Positions 8,288-16,005 of a stretch of DNA of 64,000 nucleotides are shown piece by piece; position 1 is the first letter of the stretch; every line of letters begins with the position of its first letter. The notes under the pieces are model-generated. The model worked only from the letters and a program-made list of their open reading frames with translations. It was not told the origin of the DNA and searched no databases. This DNA is from Oscillibacter hominis. GTDB taxonomy: Bacteria > Bacillota > Clostridia > Oscillospirales > Oscillospiraceae. Position numbers and translations under genes: made by a program. The stretch is taken from NCBI RefSeq assembly GCF_014334055.1, contig NZ_CP060490.1, positions 1,798,001 to 1,862,000 of the forward strand. Reading direction: 5' to 3'.

Positions 8288-10225
8288 TTACGCCCGGAAC
8301 ACAAAGGCACTGTCAAACCCGGTCCGGATAGCGTCCCGGATACGGCCGCCCCGGGCAGCGTCTCCCACCGCCACCGTGTTGGGGAACGCCCTTTCAAATT
8401 CCTCCACAAGTGCGCTCCGGGGACGGACGCCCAGGGCCAGCACCACGGTGTCCGCCTCCGCGCGCACCGTCTGCCCATCCCTGAGACGGGTCATGGTGAT
8501 CTGGCCGGGAGCAATGGACTCCAGCCGATGTCCCGTAAATATCTTGGGGTCTTTGATGCGGCTCATGGTGTCGTTGAGCACCACGTTGTAAATCCCGGGG
8601 CCCACCGCGTCCATCATCTCCACCAGCGTCAGGTCCATTCCCCGGCCGGAGAGGATTTCCGCCGTTTCCAGGCCGGTCATGCCGGTGCCGATGATGGCCA
8701 CCTTACCGCGGGGCGTGACTTTGCCCAAGATCACATCCTCAGCCAAAAACACCCGCTTCCCGTCCGCACCGGGCAGCTTGGGCACTATGGGGTCGGCACC
8801 CGCGGCCACAAACACGCCCACCGGGTCCAGCTCCTTCACCTGCTCCACCGTGGGCGCGCAGTTCAGCCGGATTTCCACGCCCGCGCGGCGCAGTTGGGTC
8901 TCCATGGTGCGGATCAGCCCCTCCAGGTTGTCCTTAAAAGGAGGCTTGTCGGCCACATTCAGCGTTCCGCCCAGGCTCCCCTCCTTCTCAAAGAGCACCA
9001 CCCGGAACTCCCTGCGGGCCAGGGTCAGCGCCGCTTCCATGCCCGCGGGGCCTCCGCCGATCACGGCCACGATGCGGTCCGCTCCATCGGTGCGGAAGCC
9101 CCGGTGGTCGTACTCTCTGCCCAGGCGGGGATTCACTGTGCACTGGACGCTCATGCCATTTCCCAGCAGCCGCTCCCGGCAGTACATGCAGCCGATGCAG
9201 CTGCGGATCTCATCCGCCCGGCCGGAGCGGGCCTTGTTCATGAACTCCGGGTCAGCAAACTGGCTGCGGCCCAGCCCCACGAAATCGCACACGCCCTCCT
9301 CCAGCAGCGACTCGGCAAAGTCCGGGGTCTTAATGGTGTTGGTGGCAATGACCGGAATGTGCAGTGCTGCCTTAAACGCCTTGGCCACATGCTTTTTCCA
9401 GCCCGGGGTGTAGGAGAAGGGATCGCAGTTGGCGTTTCCGTTGAGAGACGAGCCGTTGGAGATGTTGATGCAGTCGATGCCGCACTGCTCCAGGTACTTT
9501 CCGATCTCCAGCCCGTCCTCCAGGGTCAAAAATCCCTCCACATCCGTCATCTCGTCGCCGCAGATGCGCACGGAGATGGGATAGCTGCCCAACTTTGCCC
9601 GGATGCCCTCGATGATCTCCCGGATGATGCGGCAGCGGTTTTCCAGGCTGCCGCCGTACCGGTCTGTCCGGCGGTTGTAGTACTTGCTGAAAAACTCCGC
9701 CAGCAGGTAGGAGTGGGCGCCATGGAGCTCCACACCGTCGTAGCCCGCTTTCTTGCAGCGTACCGCGGCGTCAATGAACTTCTGCTCCACCCGGAGGATG
9801 TCCTCCTCGGTCATGGGCCGTGGGGCCGGCTTTCCCGGCGCGATGGGCACGTCGCTGGGGGCAATGTTCTGCCGCCCGGTCAGCGCCGGGTTGGAGGTGG
9901 CGCCGCCGTGGTGCAGCTGGGCAAAAATCTTGCAGCCGTACTGGTGCACCGCGTCGGTCAGCTTTTCACACTCAGCGATATGATAGTCCTGAGCGATGCG
10001 GAAGTTGTGGATGTCCGGGATGGAGTCCACATCGTCCACGCCGGTGAATTCGTTGATGATAAGGCCGATGCCGCCTTTGGCCCGTTCCTCATAGTAGCGG
10101 ATCAACTGCTCGGTGGCGCAGCCGAAGCGGTCGGCAAAATCAGTGCCCATCGGCATCATGACCGCCCGGTTCTTCAGGACCAGAGGCCCGATGCGGCCCT
10201 TTTCAAATAATCTTTCGTACGCCAT
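8288..10225 (-). CDS. OYE-type NADH:flavin oxidoreductase / 2-enoate reductase
   Basis: 645 residues, the three-domain architecture of 2-enoate reductase, 2,4-dienoyl-CoA reductase and bile-acid BaiCD/BaiH: an N-terminal FMN TIM barrel (about 1-340; OYE block HGAHSYLLAEFF at 168-179 then YGGS), a 4Fe-4S cluster from C343, C346, C349 and C362, and a C-terminal FAD/NAD(P) part with GGGPAG at 390-395. It reduces activated C=C bonds using NAD(P)H through flavins and the cluster. Start is ATG 10225 (MAYERLFEKG); the ribosome site is weak, suggesting coupling to the upstream AhpD-like gene, whose stop is 5 bases away. Substrate unknown. Confidence 0.92.
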   Translation of the reverse strand: MAYERLFEKGRIGPLVLKNRAVMMPMGTDFADRFGCATEQLIRYYEERAKGGIGLIINEFTGVDDVDSIPDIHNFRIAQDYHIAECEKLTDAVHQYGCKIFAQLHHGGATSNPALTGRQNIAPSDVPIAPGKPAPRPMTEEDILRVEQKFIDAAVRCKKAGYDGVELHGAHSYLLAEFFSKYYNRRTDRYGGSLENRCRIIREIIEGIRAKLGSYPISVRICGDEMTDVEGFLTLEDGLEIGKYLEQCGIDCINISNGSSLNGNANCDPFSYTPGWKKHVAKAFKAALHIPVIATNTIKTPDFAESLLEEGVCDFVGLGRSQFADPEFMNKARSGRADEIRSCIGCMYCRERLLGNGMSVQCTVNPRLGREYDHRGFRTDGADRIVAVIGGGPAGMEAALTLARREFRVVLFEKEGSLGGTLNVADKPPFKDNLEGLIRTMETQLRRAGVEIRLNCAPTVEQVKELDPVGVFVAAGADPIVPKLPGADGKRVFLAEDVILGKVTPRGKVAIIGTGMTGLETAEILSGRGMDLTLVEMMDAVGPGIYNVVLNDTMSRIKDPKIFTGHRLESIAPGQITMTRLRDGQTVRAEADTVVLALGVRPRSALVEEFERAFPNTVAVGDAARGGRIRDAIRTGFDSAFVFRA

Positions 10226-10229
10226 GGGT

Positions 10230-10841
10230 TTACTTCTCAAAATTCCGGTTGTGGCTGAAGTGGCCGGGGTTGGCCACCGGGGCGATGGTGCTGACCCAGC
10301 GGTTGGTATAGTTGAAGAAGCCGGCCACAAACGCGGCCTCCAAAATCTCATGGTCGTTGAACCCCGCCTGGCGCAGCTTTTCGATCTGCTCTTCCCCGAT
10401 CTCATCGGCGTGCTTGGTCACATACCAGGCATATTCACAAAGAGCATACTGCTTTTCGCTCAGCATATCCCTGGCGGAGCGGAAGTTATAGCTCAGCTTA
10501 TCCACCAAAACGGGGTTCTTGGTGTAGCCACGCAGTGCGTCGCCATGGGTGGTCAGGCAGTAGGAGCAGCAGTTGATGGAGGACACCACCACGCCGATCA
10601 TCTCCTTGTCGGCATTGGTGAGGTAGCAGGTCTCGGGGTTGAAGAGTGAGCCCTTGAAATTCAAAAAGCCGATGTACTGAGAGGCATTGAGGGGCAGCAC
10701 CTTGAAGAGGTTGTTGATGAAGCCCCAGTTCTTCTCCATGGCCTCCACATTCTGGTTGAAGACCTCATACTCCTTGTTGGTCATCTCGTCCCGGTTGGGC
10801 TTTTGCAGGCGGGACAGCTGTTCATCAAATTCCAACGCCAT
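10230..10841 (-). CDS. AhpD-like / peroxidase-related carboxymuconolactone decarboxylase family protein
   Basis: 203 residues. The diagnostic alkylhydroperoxidase-D signature is NCCSYCLTTHG (90-100): redox cysteines C92 and C95, with H99 downstream. Family proteins are thiol reductases or peroxidases with no haem. Start is ATG 10841, preceded by AAAGGAGGA. Middle gene of a cyclase / AhpD-like / enoate reductase unit; it may recycle a peroxide or supply thiol reduction, but this is inference from context. Confidence 0.88.
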   Translation of the reverse strand: MALEFDEQLSRLQKPNRDEMTNKEYEVFNQNVEAMEKNWGFINNLFKVLPLNASQYIGFLNFKGSLFNPETCYLTNADKEMIGVVVSSINCCSYCLTTHGDALRGYTKNPVLVDKLSYNFRSARDMLSEKQYALCEYAWYVTKHADEIGEEQIEKLRQAGFNDHEILEAAFVAGFFNYTNRWVSTIAPVANPGHFSHNRNFEK

Positions 10842-10959
10842 AATAAAATCCTCCTTTTCATTCTCTTCCCGGCAATTCCAATCGCCGGGAAGGTCGGCGG
10901 ACCACTGTCCGCTGATAAAATGGTAGCACGTGGGATGCCGGGTGTAAAGGGGCAATCAG

Positions 10960-10984
10960 GCGCGGCAGGAAATTCCTGCCGCGC
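10960..10984 (-). terminator. GC-rich hairpin between cyclase and AhpD-like genes
   Basis: Perfect stem of about 11 pairs closed by a three-base loop, without a T tract on the minus strand. More likely an mRNA-stabilising or attenuating hairpin than a full terminator. Confidence 0.4.
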
Positions 10985-10998
10985 TCCGTGCATATGGA

Positions 10999-11769
10999 TC
11001 AATCCGCGGGGCAGATGGCAAAGCATCTGGCCGGGAAACCGGTGCCGTCTTTGAGCTTGGGGAATGCGCAGACAATCAGCCCGCCCACCGGCGTCAGCTG
11101 GTCCAAATTGCGCATGACCTCGATCTGGATGCGGTTTGCCTCCAGGATGTACTGCTCACCGGGATAGGGGTAGGCGTCCTCCCTTGTGGTGACAAAGCCG
11201 GGGTCCGTGTCCGCCGGCTCATGGCCGATGGCTCCGATGTGGCGCTCTTCCACCAGCCACTGGATGGCCGCCTTGTCCCAGCCGGGGTAGTGGGGCACTC
11301 CGTTTTCATCCGGATTGTCCAGATTGGGCTTTTTGTACCAGTCGGAGCGGAAGGCCACAAAGGCGTTCTCCGGAATCCGGCCATAGACCGCCTCCCACGC
11401 CTTCAAATCCTCCACCGTCAGCATAAAGTCCGCGTTGGCCGCGCATTCGGCGGACTTGTCCACCACCACCAGGGGATAGACCATCTCCTGAACCGCGATC
11501 TCGTTCATGGCCCTGCCGTCGCCCCAGAAGTGGCGGGGCACATCCACATGGGTCCCGTACTGGCTGGCCACGCTGTACTGGAAGCAGCGCATGGGCGCGG
11601 CCTTGTCCTCCGGCGTCCCCTCGGCATAGTCGAAGAGAAGTTCGGCCTGGAGGGGCTGGAACCCAAACCAGTGGGGCGTCTCAGGACTCAGTTCATGGGT
11701 CAGATCCACCCATTTGTATTTTGTGCTCTTCCATTCCTTTATCTGGTCCCACAGTTGCAGATTAGCCAT
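10999..11769 (-). CDS. cyclase family protein (KynB-like metal-dependent hydrolase)
   Basis: 256 residues. The family metal-binding motif is GTHVDVPRHF at 72-81 (HxxxDxxxH), and DLTHELSPETPHW marks the N-terminus. The cyclase family contains kynurenine formamidase and isatin hydrolase, which open amide or lactam bonds using Mn2+ or Zn2+. Start is ATG 11769 after AAAGGAGGATTCGCTT. First gene of the unit with the AhpD-like and enoate reductase genes, suggesting degradation of one ring- or amide-containing compound followed by alkene reduction (inference). Confidence 0.9.
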   Translation of the reverse strand: MANLQLWDQIKEWKSTKYKWVDLTHELSPETPHWFGFQPLQAELLFDYAEGTPEDKAAPMRCFQYSVASQYGTHVDVPRHFWGDGRAMNEIAVQEMVYPLVVVDKSAECAANADFMLTVEDLKAWEAVYGRIPENAFVAFRSDWYKKPNLDNPDENGVPHYPGWDKAAIQWLVEERHIGAIGHEPADTDPGFVTTREDAYPYPGEQYILEANRIQIEVMRNLDQLTPVGGLIVCAFPKLKDGTGFPARCFAICPAD

Positions 11770-11799
11770 AAGCGAATCCTCCTTTTCCAAATTGGCAAC

Positions 11800-11828
11800 A
11801 TTATACACTTTAAATCGGTAAATTGCAA
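11800..11828 (-). promoter_or_regulatory. sigma-A promoter of the cyclase-AhpD-OYE unit
   Basis: Minus-strand TTGCAA (11828-11823), 17-base spacer, TATAAT (11805-11800): near-consensus. Confidence 0.85.
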
Positions 11829-11982
11829 TCTATTTCTGCCAGAAAATTCTGCTGCCCTGCATTTTATCTTCCACGGTCAATGTTCCTGCAATAATCGCTT
11901 TTCCCCAGTCCCATCAATTGAATTTCCTGTCTTTCATTCCGTGGAGAAGGATCCCGCAATTCCCCTTTTCGCATAATAGGCG

Positions 11983-12011
11983 CGGGCGGCCTGCACTTTG
12001 CAGGCCGCCCG
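11983..12011 (-). terminator. hairpin after the sugar trio
   Basis: Twelve-pair stem (11983-11994 with 12000-12011), five-base loop, 33 bases past the FucU/RbsD stop. T tract is poor, so termination may be partial. Confidence 0.55.
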
Positions 12012-12043
12012 GTTCATACACAATGTAAAAAGCAGTTGGACGC

Positions 12044-12451
12044 TTACGCGCAGCCCACCGTCAGCAGCAGATTGGCGAAGGTGCGCTTTTCCCCGGTGGA
12101 GATCACCATGCGCACGCCGTCCACGCAGCAGGCGTCGTAGAACTCATAGCGGCCTAACTTCTGAAGCTCCATGCCGCCCAACATCTGTTGGAACTCGCCG
12201 AAAATCTCGGGGGTGGTCCCGTTGGCGGGGTCCATCACCTCCGCCTTTTCAAAGTTGGCCACGCTCTGCAGCGCCGCCAGCACGTCAGTCACCGTGGGAA
12301 GGCCGGGCGTCAGCCCCAGGTAGACCTTTTCCGCGCTGCCCGTCTTGGAGGCCAGCGGATAGTTGCCGTCGGCGATGAGGATTTTGTCGCCGTGCCCGCA
12401 CAGGGACAGCAGCCGCATGAGTTCGGGGTGAATGCATTGACCGGTCAGCAT
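12044..12451 (-). CDS. RbsD/FucU family sugar mutarotase
   Basis: 135 residues, the decameric RbsD/FucU fold that interconverts ring forms and anomers of ribose or fucose. Recognisable blocks: IHPELMRLLSLCGHGDKILIADGNYP at the start (catalytic histidine in CGHGD) and GRYEFYDAC near the end. Closer to FucU-type by eye, but specificity is not certain. Last gene of a kinase / SIS / mutarotase unit with a 14-base gap from the SIS gene. Confidence 0.85.
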   Translation of the reverse strand: MLTGQCIHPELMRLLSLCGHGDKILIADGNYPLASKTGSAEKVYLGLTPGLPTVTDVLAALQSVANFEKAEVMDPANGTTPEIFGEFQQMLGGMELQKLGRYEFYDACCVDGVRMVISTGEKRTFANLLLTVGCA

Positions 12452-12465
12452 GCTCTCAATCCTCC

Positions 12466-13080
12466 TTATTTCTCATTTTCCCGCAGCTGGCCCAGCTTCC
12501 CGCCGGGATGGCAGCGGACATATTTGACAGGGTCCCAGTCCTGCTCCACCTGGAGCGCCACACTCAGCGCCTGAAGCGTCAGTGTCTCGGCCAGGATGGA
12601 GTTGCGGGGCGCCCGGTTCAGGGGGCCTCCCTCCTCGCTCACGCCGGCAAAGAGGCAGGCGTCGCTCTCCCGGGCCAGCCAGGAATCCATGTGGCCCGTG
12701 ACGCCGATGACCTTGCAGCCGTTGTTTTTCACAGCCAGGACCGTGGCCTTCAGCTCGCCGGTCTCGCCGGAGTTGGAGATGGCGATGACCACATCGCCCG
12801 CCGCCAGCTGGCCGCAGGAGCCGTGTACGGCTTCGGTGCCGTGGAGGAAATAGCAGGGGTTGCCGGTGGAGGAGAACAGCGACGCCATGTAGGCGGAAAC
12901 GTGGCCCGGCTTCCCGATTCCGGTGATATGGAGGCGGCCTCCGTTTTTCTGGGCCGCCAGAATGATCTGGGCCGCCTTTTCATAGGTCTCGCCGCTGAGG
13001 GTGGAGGCAAACGCGGCAAACTCCTTTTGGGCGGAGGCCACGAAGCGGTTCACCGCCTGGGCGCTTTCTTGTTTAAGCAT
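12466..13080 (-). CDS. SIS-domain sugar phosphate isomerase
   Basis: 204 residues, a single SIS domain. The fold landmarks are ITGIGKPGHVS (phosphate loop), SSTGNPCYFLH and AISNSGETGE (second substrate loop), as in KdsD/GutQ and HPS-isomerases. No CBS pair follows the SIS domain, unlike arabinose 5-phosphate isomerases. Begins with MLKQESAQAV after AAGGAA. Context (PfkB kinase upstream, mutarotase downstream) suggests aldose/ketose isomerisation of one phosphorylated sugar. Confidence 0.87.
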   Translation of the reverse strand: MLKQESAQAVNRFVASAQKEFAAFASTLSGETYEKAAQIILAAQKNGGRLHITGIGKPGHVSAYMASLFSSTGNPCYFLHGTEAVHGSCGQLAAGDVVIAISNSGETGELKATVLAVKNNGCKVIGVTGHMDSWLARESDACLFAGVSEEGGPLNRAPRNSILAETLTLQALSVALQVEQDWDPVKYVRCHPGGKLGQLRENEK

Positions 13081-13122
13081 GCAATTCGTTCCTTTCTATT
13101 GGATAATCGCCATGAGGCAGGT

Positions 13123-14121
13123 TTAGTTCAGCGCGTCTAACTCGCTCAGGTCAAAGCCCTGGTAGCCACGCTGGCGCATCAGTGAGCGCACCTCATCAAG
13201 GGTGGGCAGGCTGGGCATGGCGCCCATGCGGGAGACGGTGATGGCAGCGGTGTGGCTGGCAAAATTCAGCGCCTGGTCCTGGCTGAGCCCGGCGGTGAGG
13301 CCGGTGCAGAAAGCCGCCACAAAGGAGTCGCCGGCGGCCGTGGGATCGGCCACATGGTCCATCTTCACACAGGCGGTATAGTGGACGCCGTCCGCCCCGG
13401 CCACGGCGGAGCCGTTGCCTCCCAGGGTGATGATGACGTTTTCCACGCCCTTTTCCCGCAGCGCTGCCGCCACCTGCTTCATGTCCCCTTCGTTGACGCC
13501 GGTCTCATCGGCGCGGAGGGGCAGGCCGGTGATGGCGGCGGCCTCATGCTCGTTGGGGGAGAGGTATGTAACGCAGGAGAGCAGCTCCTCTGGCAGCGGC
13601 GCAGCAGGGGCCGGGTTCAGCATCAGCGGCACGCCGGCGGCCTTGGCATAGGAGGCCACGGCGCAGGTCACGTCCATGGGCAGCTCCAGCTGCATCATCA
13701 GCAGGTCGTACCGGCCGATCTCGTCCTTCAGCCACGCCACATCCGCGACCTTGAGCGTGTGATTTGCGCCGGGAATCACCGTGATCCGGTTCTGGGCGCC
13801 GTGCTCCGTGACTTCCAGCAGGATGTGGCCCACGCCGGAGGAGACCTCTTTGTCCACCAGCACATGGGAGATGTCCACACCGGCAGCCCGGGCCGTGTCC
13901 AGCATCTCCTGGCCAAAGGAATCTCCTCCCACCTGGCCCACCATGGTCACCTGGGCGCCCAGGCGGGCGCACTGCACCGCCTGGTTGGCGCCTTTTCCGC
14001 CGGGAGCGGTCCGAAAGGACTTGCCGATGACCGTTTCGCCCGAATTGGGCGCTTTTTCCGTGGAGGCAATCAGGTCCATGACAAAACTGCCGACCACCAA
14101 AATCTTCGGTTTTCTCAACAT
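13123..14121 (-). CDS. PfkB family carbohydrate kinase (ribokinase-like)
   Basis: 332 residues. The N-terminal block SFVMDLIASTEKAPNSGET and GGKGANQAVQCARLG match ribokinase; the anion hole/catalytic-base block is DPTAAGDSFVAAF. Transfers phosphate from ATP to a sugar in the cytosol. Start is ATG 14121 (MLRKPKILV) behind AAAAAGGAA. First gene of the sugar trio. No transporter accompanies it in this window. Confidence 0.88.
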   Translation of the reverse strand: MLRKPKILVVGSFVMDLIASTEKAPNSGETVIGKSFRTAPGGKGANQAVQCARLGAQVTMVGQVGGDSFGQEMLDTARAAGVDISHVLVDKEVSSGVGHILLEVTEHGAQNRITVIPGANHTLKVADVAWLKDEIGRYDLLMMQLELPMDVTCAVASYAKAAGVPLMLNPAPAAPLPEELLSCVTYLSPNEHEAAAITGLPLRADETGVNEGDMKQVAAALREKGVENVIITLGGNGSAVAGADGVHYTACVKMDHVADPTAAGDSFVAAFCTGLTAGLSQDQALNFASHTAAITVSRMGAMPSLPTLDEVRSLMRQRGYQGFDLSELDALN

Positions 14122-14159
14122 ACGTTCCTTTTTCCTTTCACTACGCCTCAAAACGGGCT

Positions 14160-14172
14160 GTTAATCGTTTAC
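14160..14172. promoter_or_regulatory. imperfect palindrome at the kinase start site (LacI-type operator?)
   Basis: GTTAATCGTTTAC, an imperfect inverted repeat around a central CG as in LacI-family operators. It covers the predicted transcription start. No LacI-family gene is in the window. Confidence 0.4.
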
Positions 14173-14176
14173 TTGG

Positions 14177-14205
14177 ATTATAGCGCATCCAATCGCAAAG
14201 CGCAA
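14177..14205 (-). promoter_or_regulatory. sigma-A promoter of the sugar trio
   Basis: Minus-strand TTGCGC (14205-14200), 17-base spacer, TATAAT (14182-14177). Confidence 0.75.
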
Positions 14206-14423
14206 GTATCAATTGCCAATTGTTTTCCCATTTCCGTGCTCGCTCACCGGGCCTGCTCCCGGGCCTCCGCGAGGCCGCCTCGTGAAGCGCCGAACCCTGT
14301 GCAAAACAGGCCGGCCGATTCTGGCTCCTATTGTGCCGCTCTCCCGGATTTTTCCCTTCAATTATATCCAGTCCGCAAAAAGCCTGTCTCCCGGTTTTCT
14401 CACGGATGTTTTCTCTAAGGAAA
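14206..14423. other. gene-free stretch between ilvE and kinase
   Basis: Together with the kinase promoter and ilvE terminator this forms a 342-base gap. It contains several small GC-rich inverted repeats but no convincing gene or RNA family. Confidence 0.5.
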
Positions 14424-14450
14424 AGAGGATGCGCCTATGACGCATCCTCT
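14424..14450 (-). terminator. terminator of ilvE
   Basis: Ten-pair stem AGAGGATGCG / CGCATCCTCT with a seven-base loop, then a T-rich TTTCC on the minus strand. Confidence 0.7.
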
Positions 14451-14463
14451 CCTGGAACATCAA

Positions 14464-15531
14464 TCAGTCGATGGGGAACACCCAGCCGTGGGTGTCGTTC
14501 ACGCGGCCCCACTGGATGCCGGTCAGCGTGTCGTACAGGTGACGGGACAGGGGGCCCACCTCGTTGTTGTGGATGACATAGTCCTTGCCGTGGATGCACA
14601 GCTTGCCCACGGGGGAGATGACGGCAGCGGTGCCGCAGCCCCAGACCTCGTCGACCTTGCCCTCCTCCAGGAGCTTGGCCACATCGTTGATGTCGATCTT
14701 TTTCTCCTCCACCGTGTAGCCGTCTTCCTTCAAAAGCTCCAAAATGGACTTGCGGGTGATGCCGGGCAGCACGCTGCCCAGGAGAGCCGGCGTCATCACG
14801 GTGTTGCCCACCTTGAACATGATGTTCATGCCGCCCACTTCTTCCACATAGCGGCGCTCCACACCGTCCAGCCACAAAACGTCGTTGTAGTTCTTGGCAT
14901 TGGCCCGGTTGGCGGCCCGCTGGGCGCAGGCGTAATTGCCGCCGCACTTGGCAAAGCCGGTGCCGCCCCGGACGGCGCGGACGTCCTCGTCCTCCACCAG
15001 GATGGAGTTGCACTTGAGCCCGCCGGGGTAGTAGCTGCCCACAGGGGAGCAGAAGATGTAGAACATGCAGTCGGTGCAGCCGTGGAGGGAGAGGTCTGCG
15101 TTGGTGGCCATCATCACCGGGCGGAAGTAGAGGGAGGTGTTGGGCTTGCTGGGCACCCAGTCCTTTTCCACCCTGGCCAGGGCCTCCACGGCCTCCACAA
15201 AGGTCTCATAGGGCAGATCGGGCAGTGCCATGCGGGCGGCGGAGTTCTGCATACGCTTGCCGTTTTCATCCACCCGGAACATCTGGATCCTGCCGTCGTC
15301 GGTGCGGTAGGCCTTCAGGCCTTCAAAAATCTCCAGCGCATAGTTGAGCACAATGGAGGCGGGGTTCAGGCTGATGTTCTGGAAGGGGACAATGCGGGGA
15401 TCATACCAGCCCTTGTCCACATTGTAGTCCATTACAAACATGTAGTCGGAATAGGTGGAGCCGAACTTTACAGTATCGATGTCCGGCTTGGGTTTCAACG
15501 CGGCGGCCTGTTCAAAGCGGATGTTCATCAT
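14464..15531 (-). CDS. ilvE: branched-chain amino acid aminotransferase, fold-type IV
   Basis: 355 residues, type II BCAT length. The PLP-binding lysine is in GTGFAKCGGNYA and the substrate block is WLDGVERRYVEEVGGMN, typical of BCAT. It moves amino groups between Val/Leu/Ile and 2-oxoglutarate, acting in synthesis or degradation. Start MMNIRFEQ after GGGAGGAAAG (ATG 15531 or 15528). Preceded by a T-box leader, so expression responds to uncharged tRNA, which suggests biosynthesis at least under starvation. Downstream of the vor genes but with its own promoter. Confidence 0.95.
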   Translation of the reverse strand: MMNIRFEQAAALKPKPDIDTVKFGSTYSDYMFVMDYNVDKGWYDPRIVPFQNISLNPASIVLNYALEIFEGLKAYRTDDGRIQMFRVDENGKRMQNSAARMALPDLPYETFVEAVEALARVEKDWVPSKPNTSLYFRPVMMATNADLSLHGCTDCMFYIFCSPVGSYYPGGLKCNSILVEDEDVRAVRGGTGFAKCGGNYACAQRAANRANAKNYNDVLWLDGVERRYVEEVGGMNIMFKVGNTVMTPALLGSVLPGITRKSILELLKEDGYTVEEKKIDINDVAKLLEEGKVDEVWGCGTAAVISPVGKLCIHGKDYVIHNNEVGPLSRHLYDTLTGIQWGRVNDTHGWVFPID

Positions 15532-15540
15532 GTTTCTTTC

Positions 15541-15858
15541 CTCCCATATTGCACGAATGCAAAATTTAAAATAAAAAGCCTCCGCGCAGTCCTGCCTGAA
15601 AACAGGAGAGGCGAAAGCTCAGGCTTCCGTGGTACCACTCTCATTGCCGCAGATGCGGCCGCTTGTCCGCGCACCCGGTTTTACGGGGTCGCGCTTCTCT
15701 GTAACGGGAGAACCCGGTGCCGTATACGGGGCCGGCGCCCTTTCTGCGGACTGCTCGCAGGTGACTCGGAAGGGCCCGTGTCCGCTGCCTCCCACCATAC
15801 GGCAGCTCTCTTTGGGACGTAACCCTTCCCTTTCCTGGTCATTGCATTTTCGCGCGGT
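15541..15858 (-). ncRNA. T-box leader of ilvE (tRNA-sensing riboswitch)
   Basis: Minus-strand leader with the hallmark antiterminator sequence GTGGTACCACGG (about 15640-15629), the stem I signature AGAGAG then GGTGGGA, and a final terminator whose arms GCCTCTCCTG and CAGGA..GAGGC precede TTTTTATTTT. Uncharged tRNA pairing would favour the antiterminator and read-through into ilvE. In the expected specifier position, before ACCTGCGAGC, the triplet is GTC (15765-15763), suggesting tRNA-Val; this assignment was made by eye and is tentative. A TATATA -10 element lies at 15866-15871. Confidence 0.88.
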
Positions 15859-15960
15859 ATCTTTTTATATAGTAAAACTTATACGCTCTTGCAGAACCAA
15901 AGTCAATTGGTATTTCTTACATAAATCTAACTTTTCATCCCATTCCATTTCGGTTTTTTT

Positions 15961-15999
15961 GCGAAAAGCGCCGAAATACGCCATTCCGGCGCTTTTCGC
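15961..15999 (-). terminator. terminator-like hairpin after the CoA-transferase gene
   Basis: Thirteen-pair stem GCGAAAAGCGCCG / CGGCGCTTTTCGC with a 13-base loop directly after the stop at 16006. The sequence after it on the minus strand is A-rich rather than T-rich, so it may act mainly in RNA stability. Confidence 0.5.
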
Positions 16000-16005
16000 T
16001 GACAG

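Noticed and set aside
8168..10210. 680-codon plus-strand open frame opposite the enoate reductase gene
   Set aside because: Shadow of a GC-rich gene; residues are repetitive His/Gly/Arg and no motif, while the minus frame has full OYE and FAD signatures.
15961..15999. hairpin as a T-box or riboswitch element
   Set aside because: It lies 3' of the CoA-transferase gene and upstream of the ilvE promoter, not in a leader.
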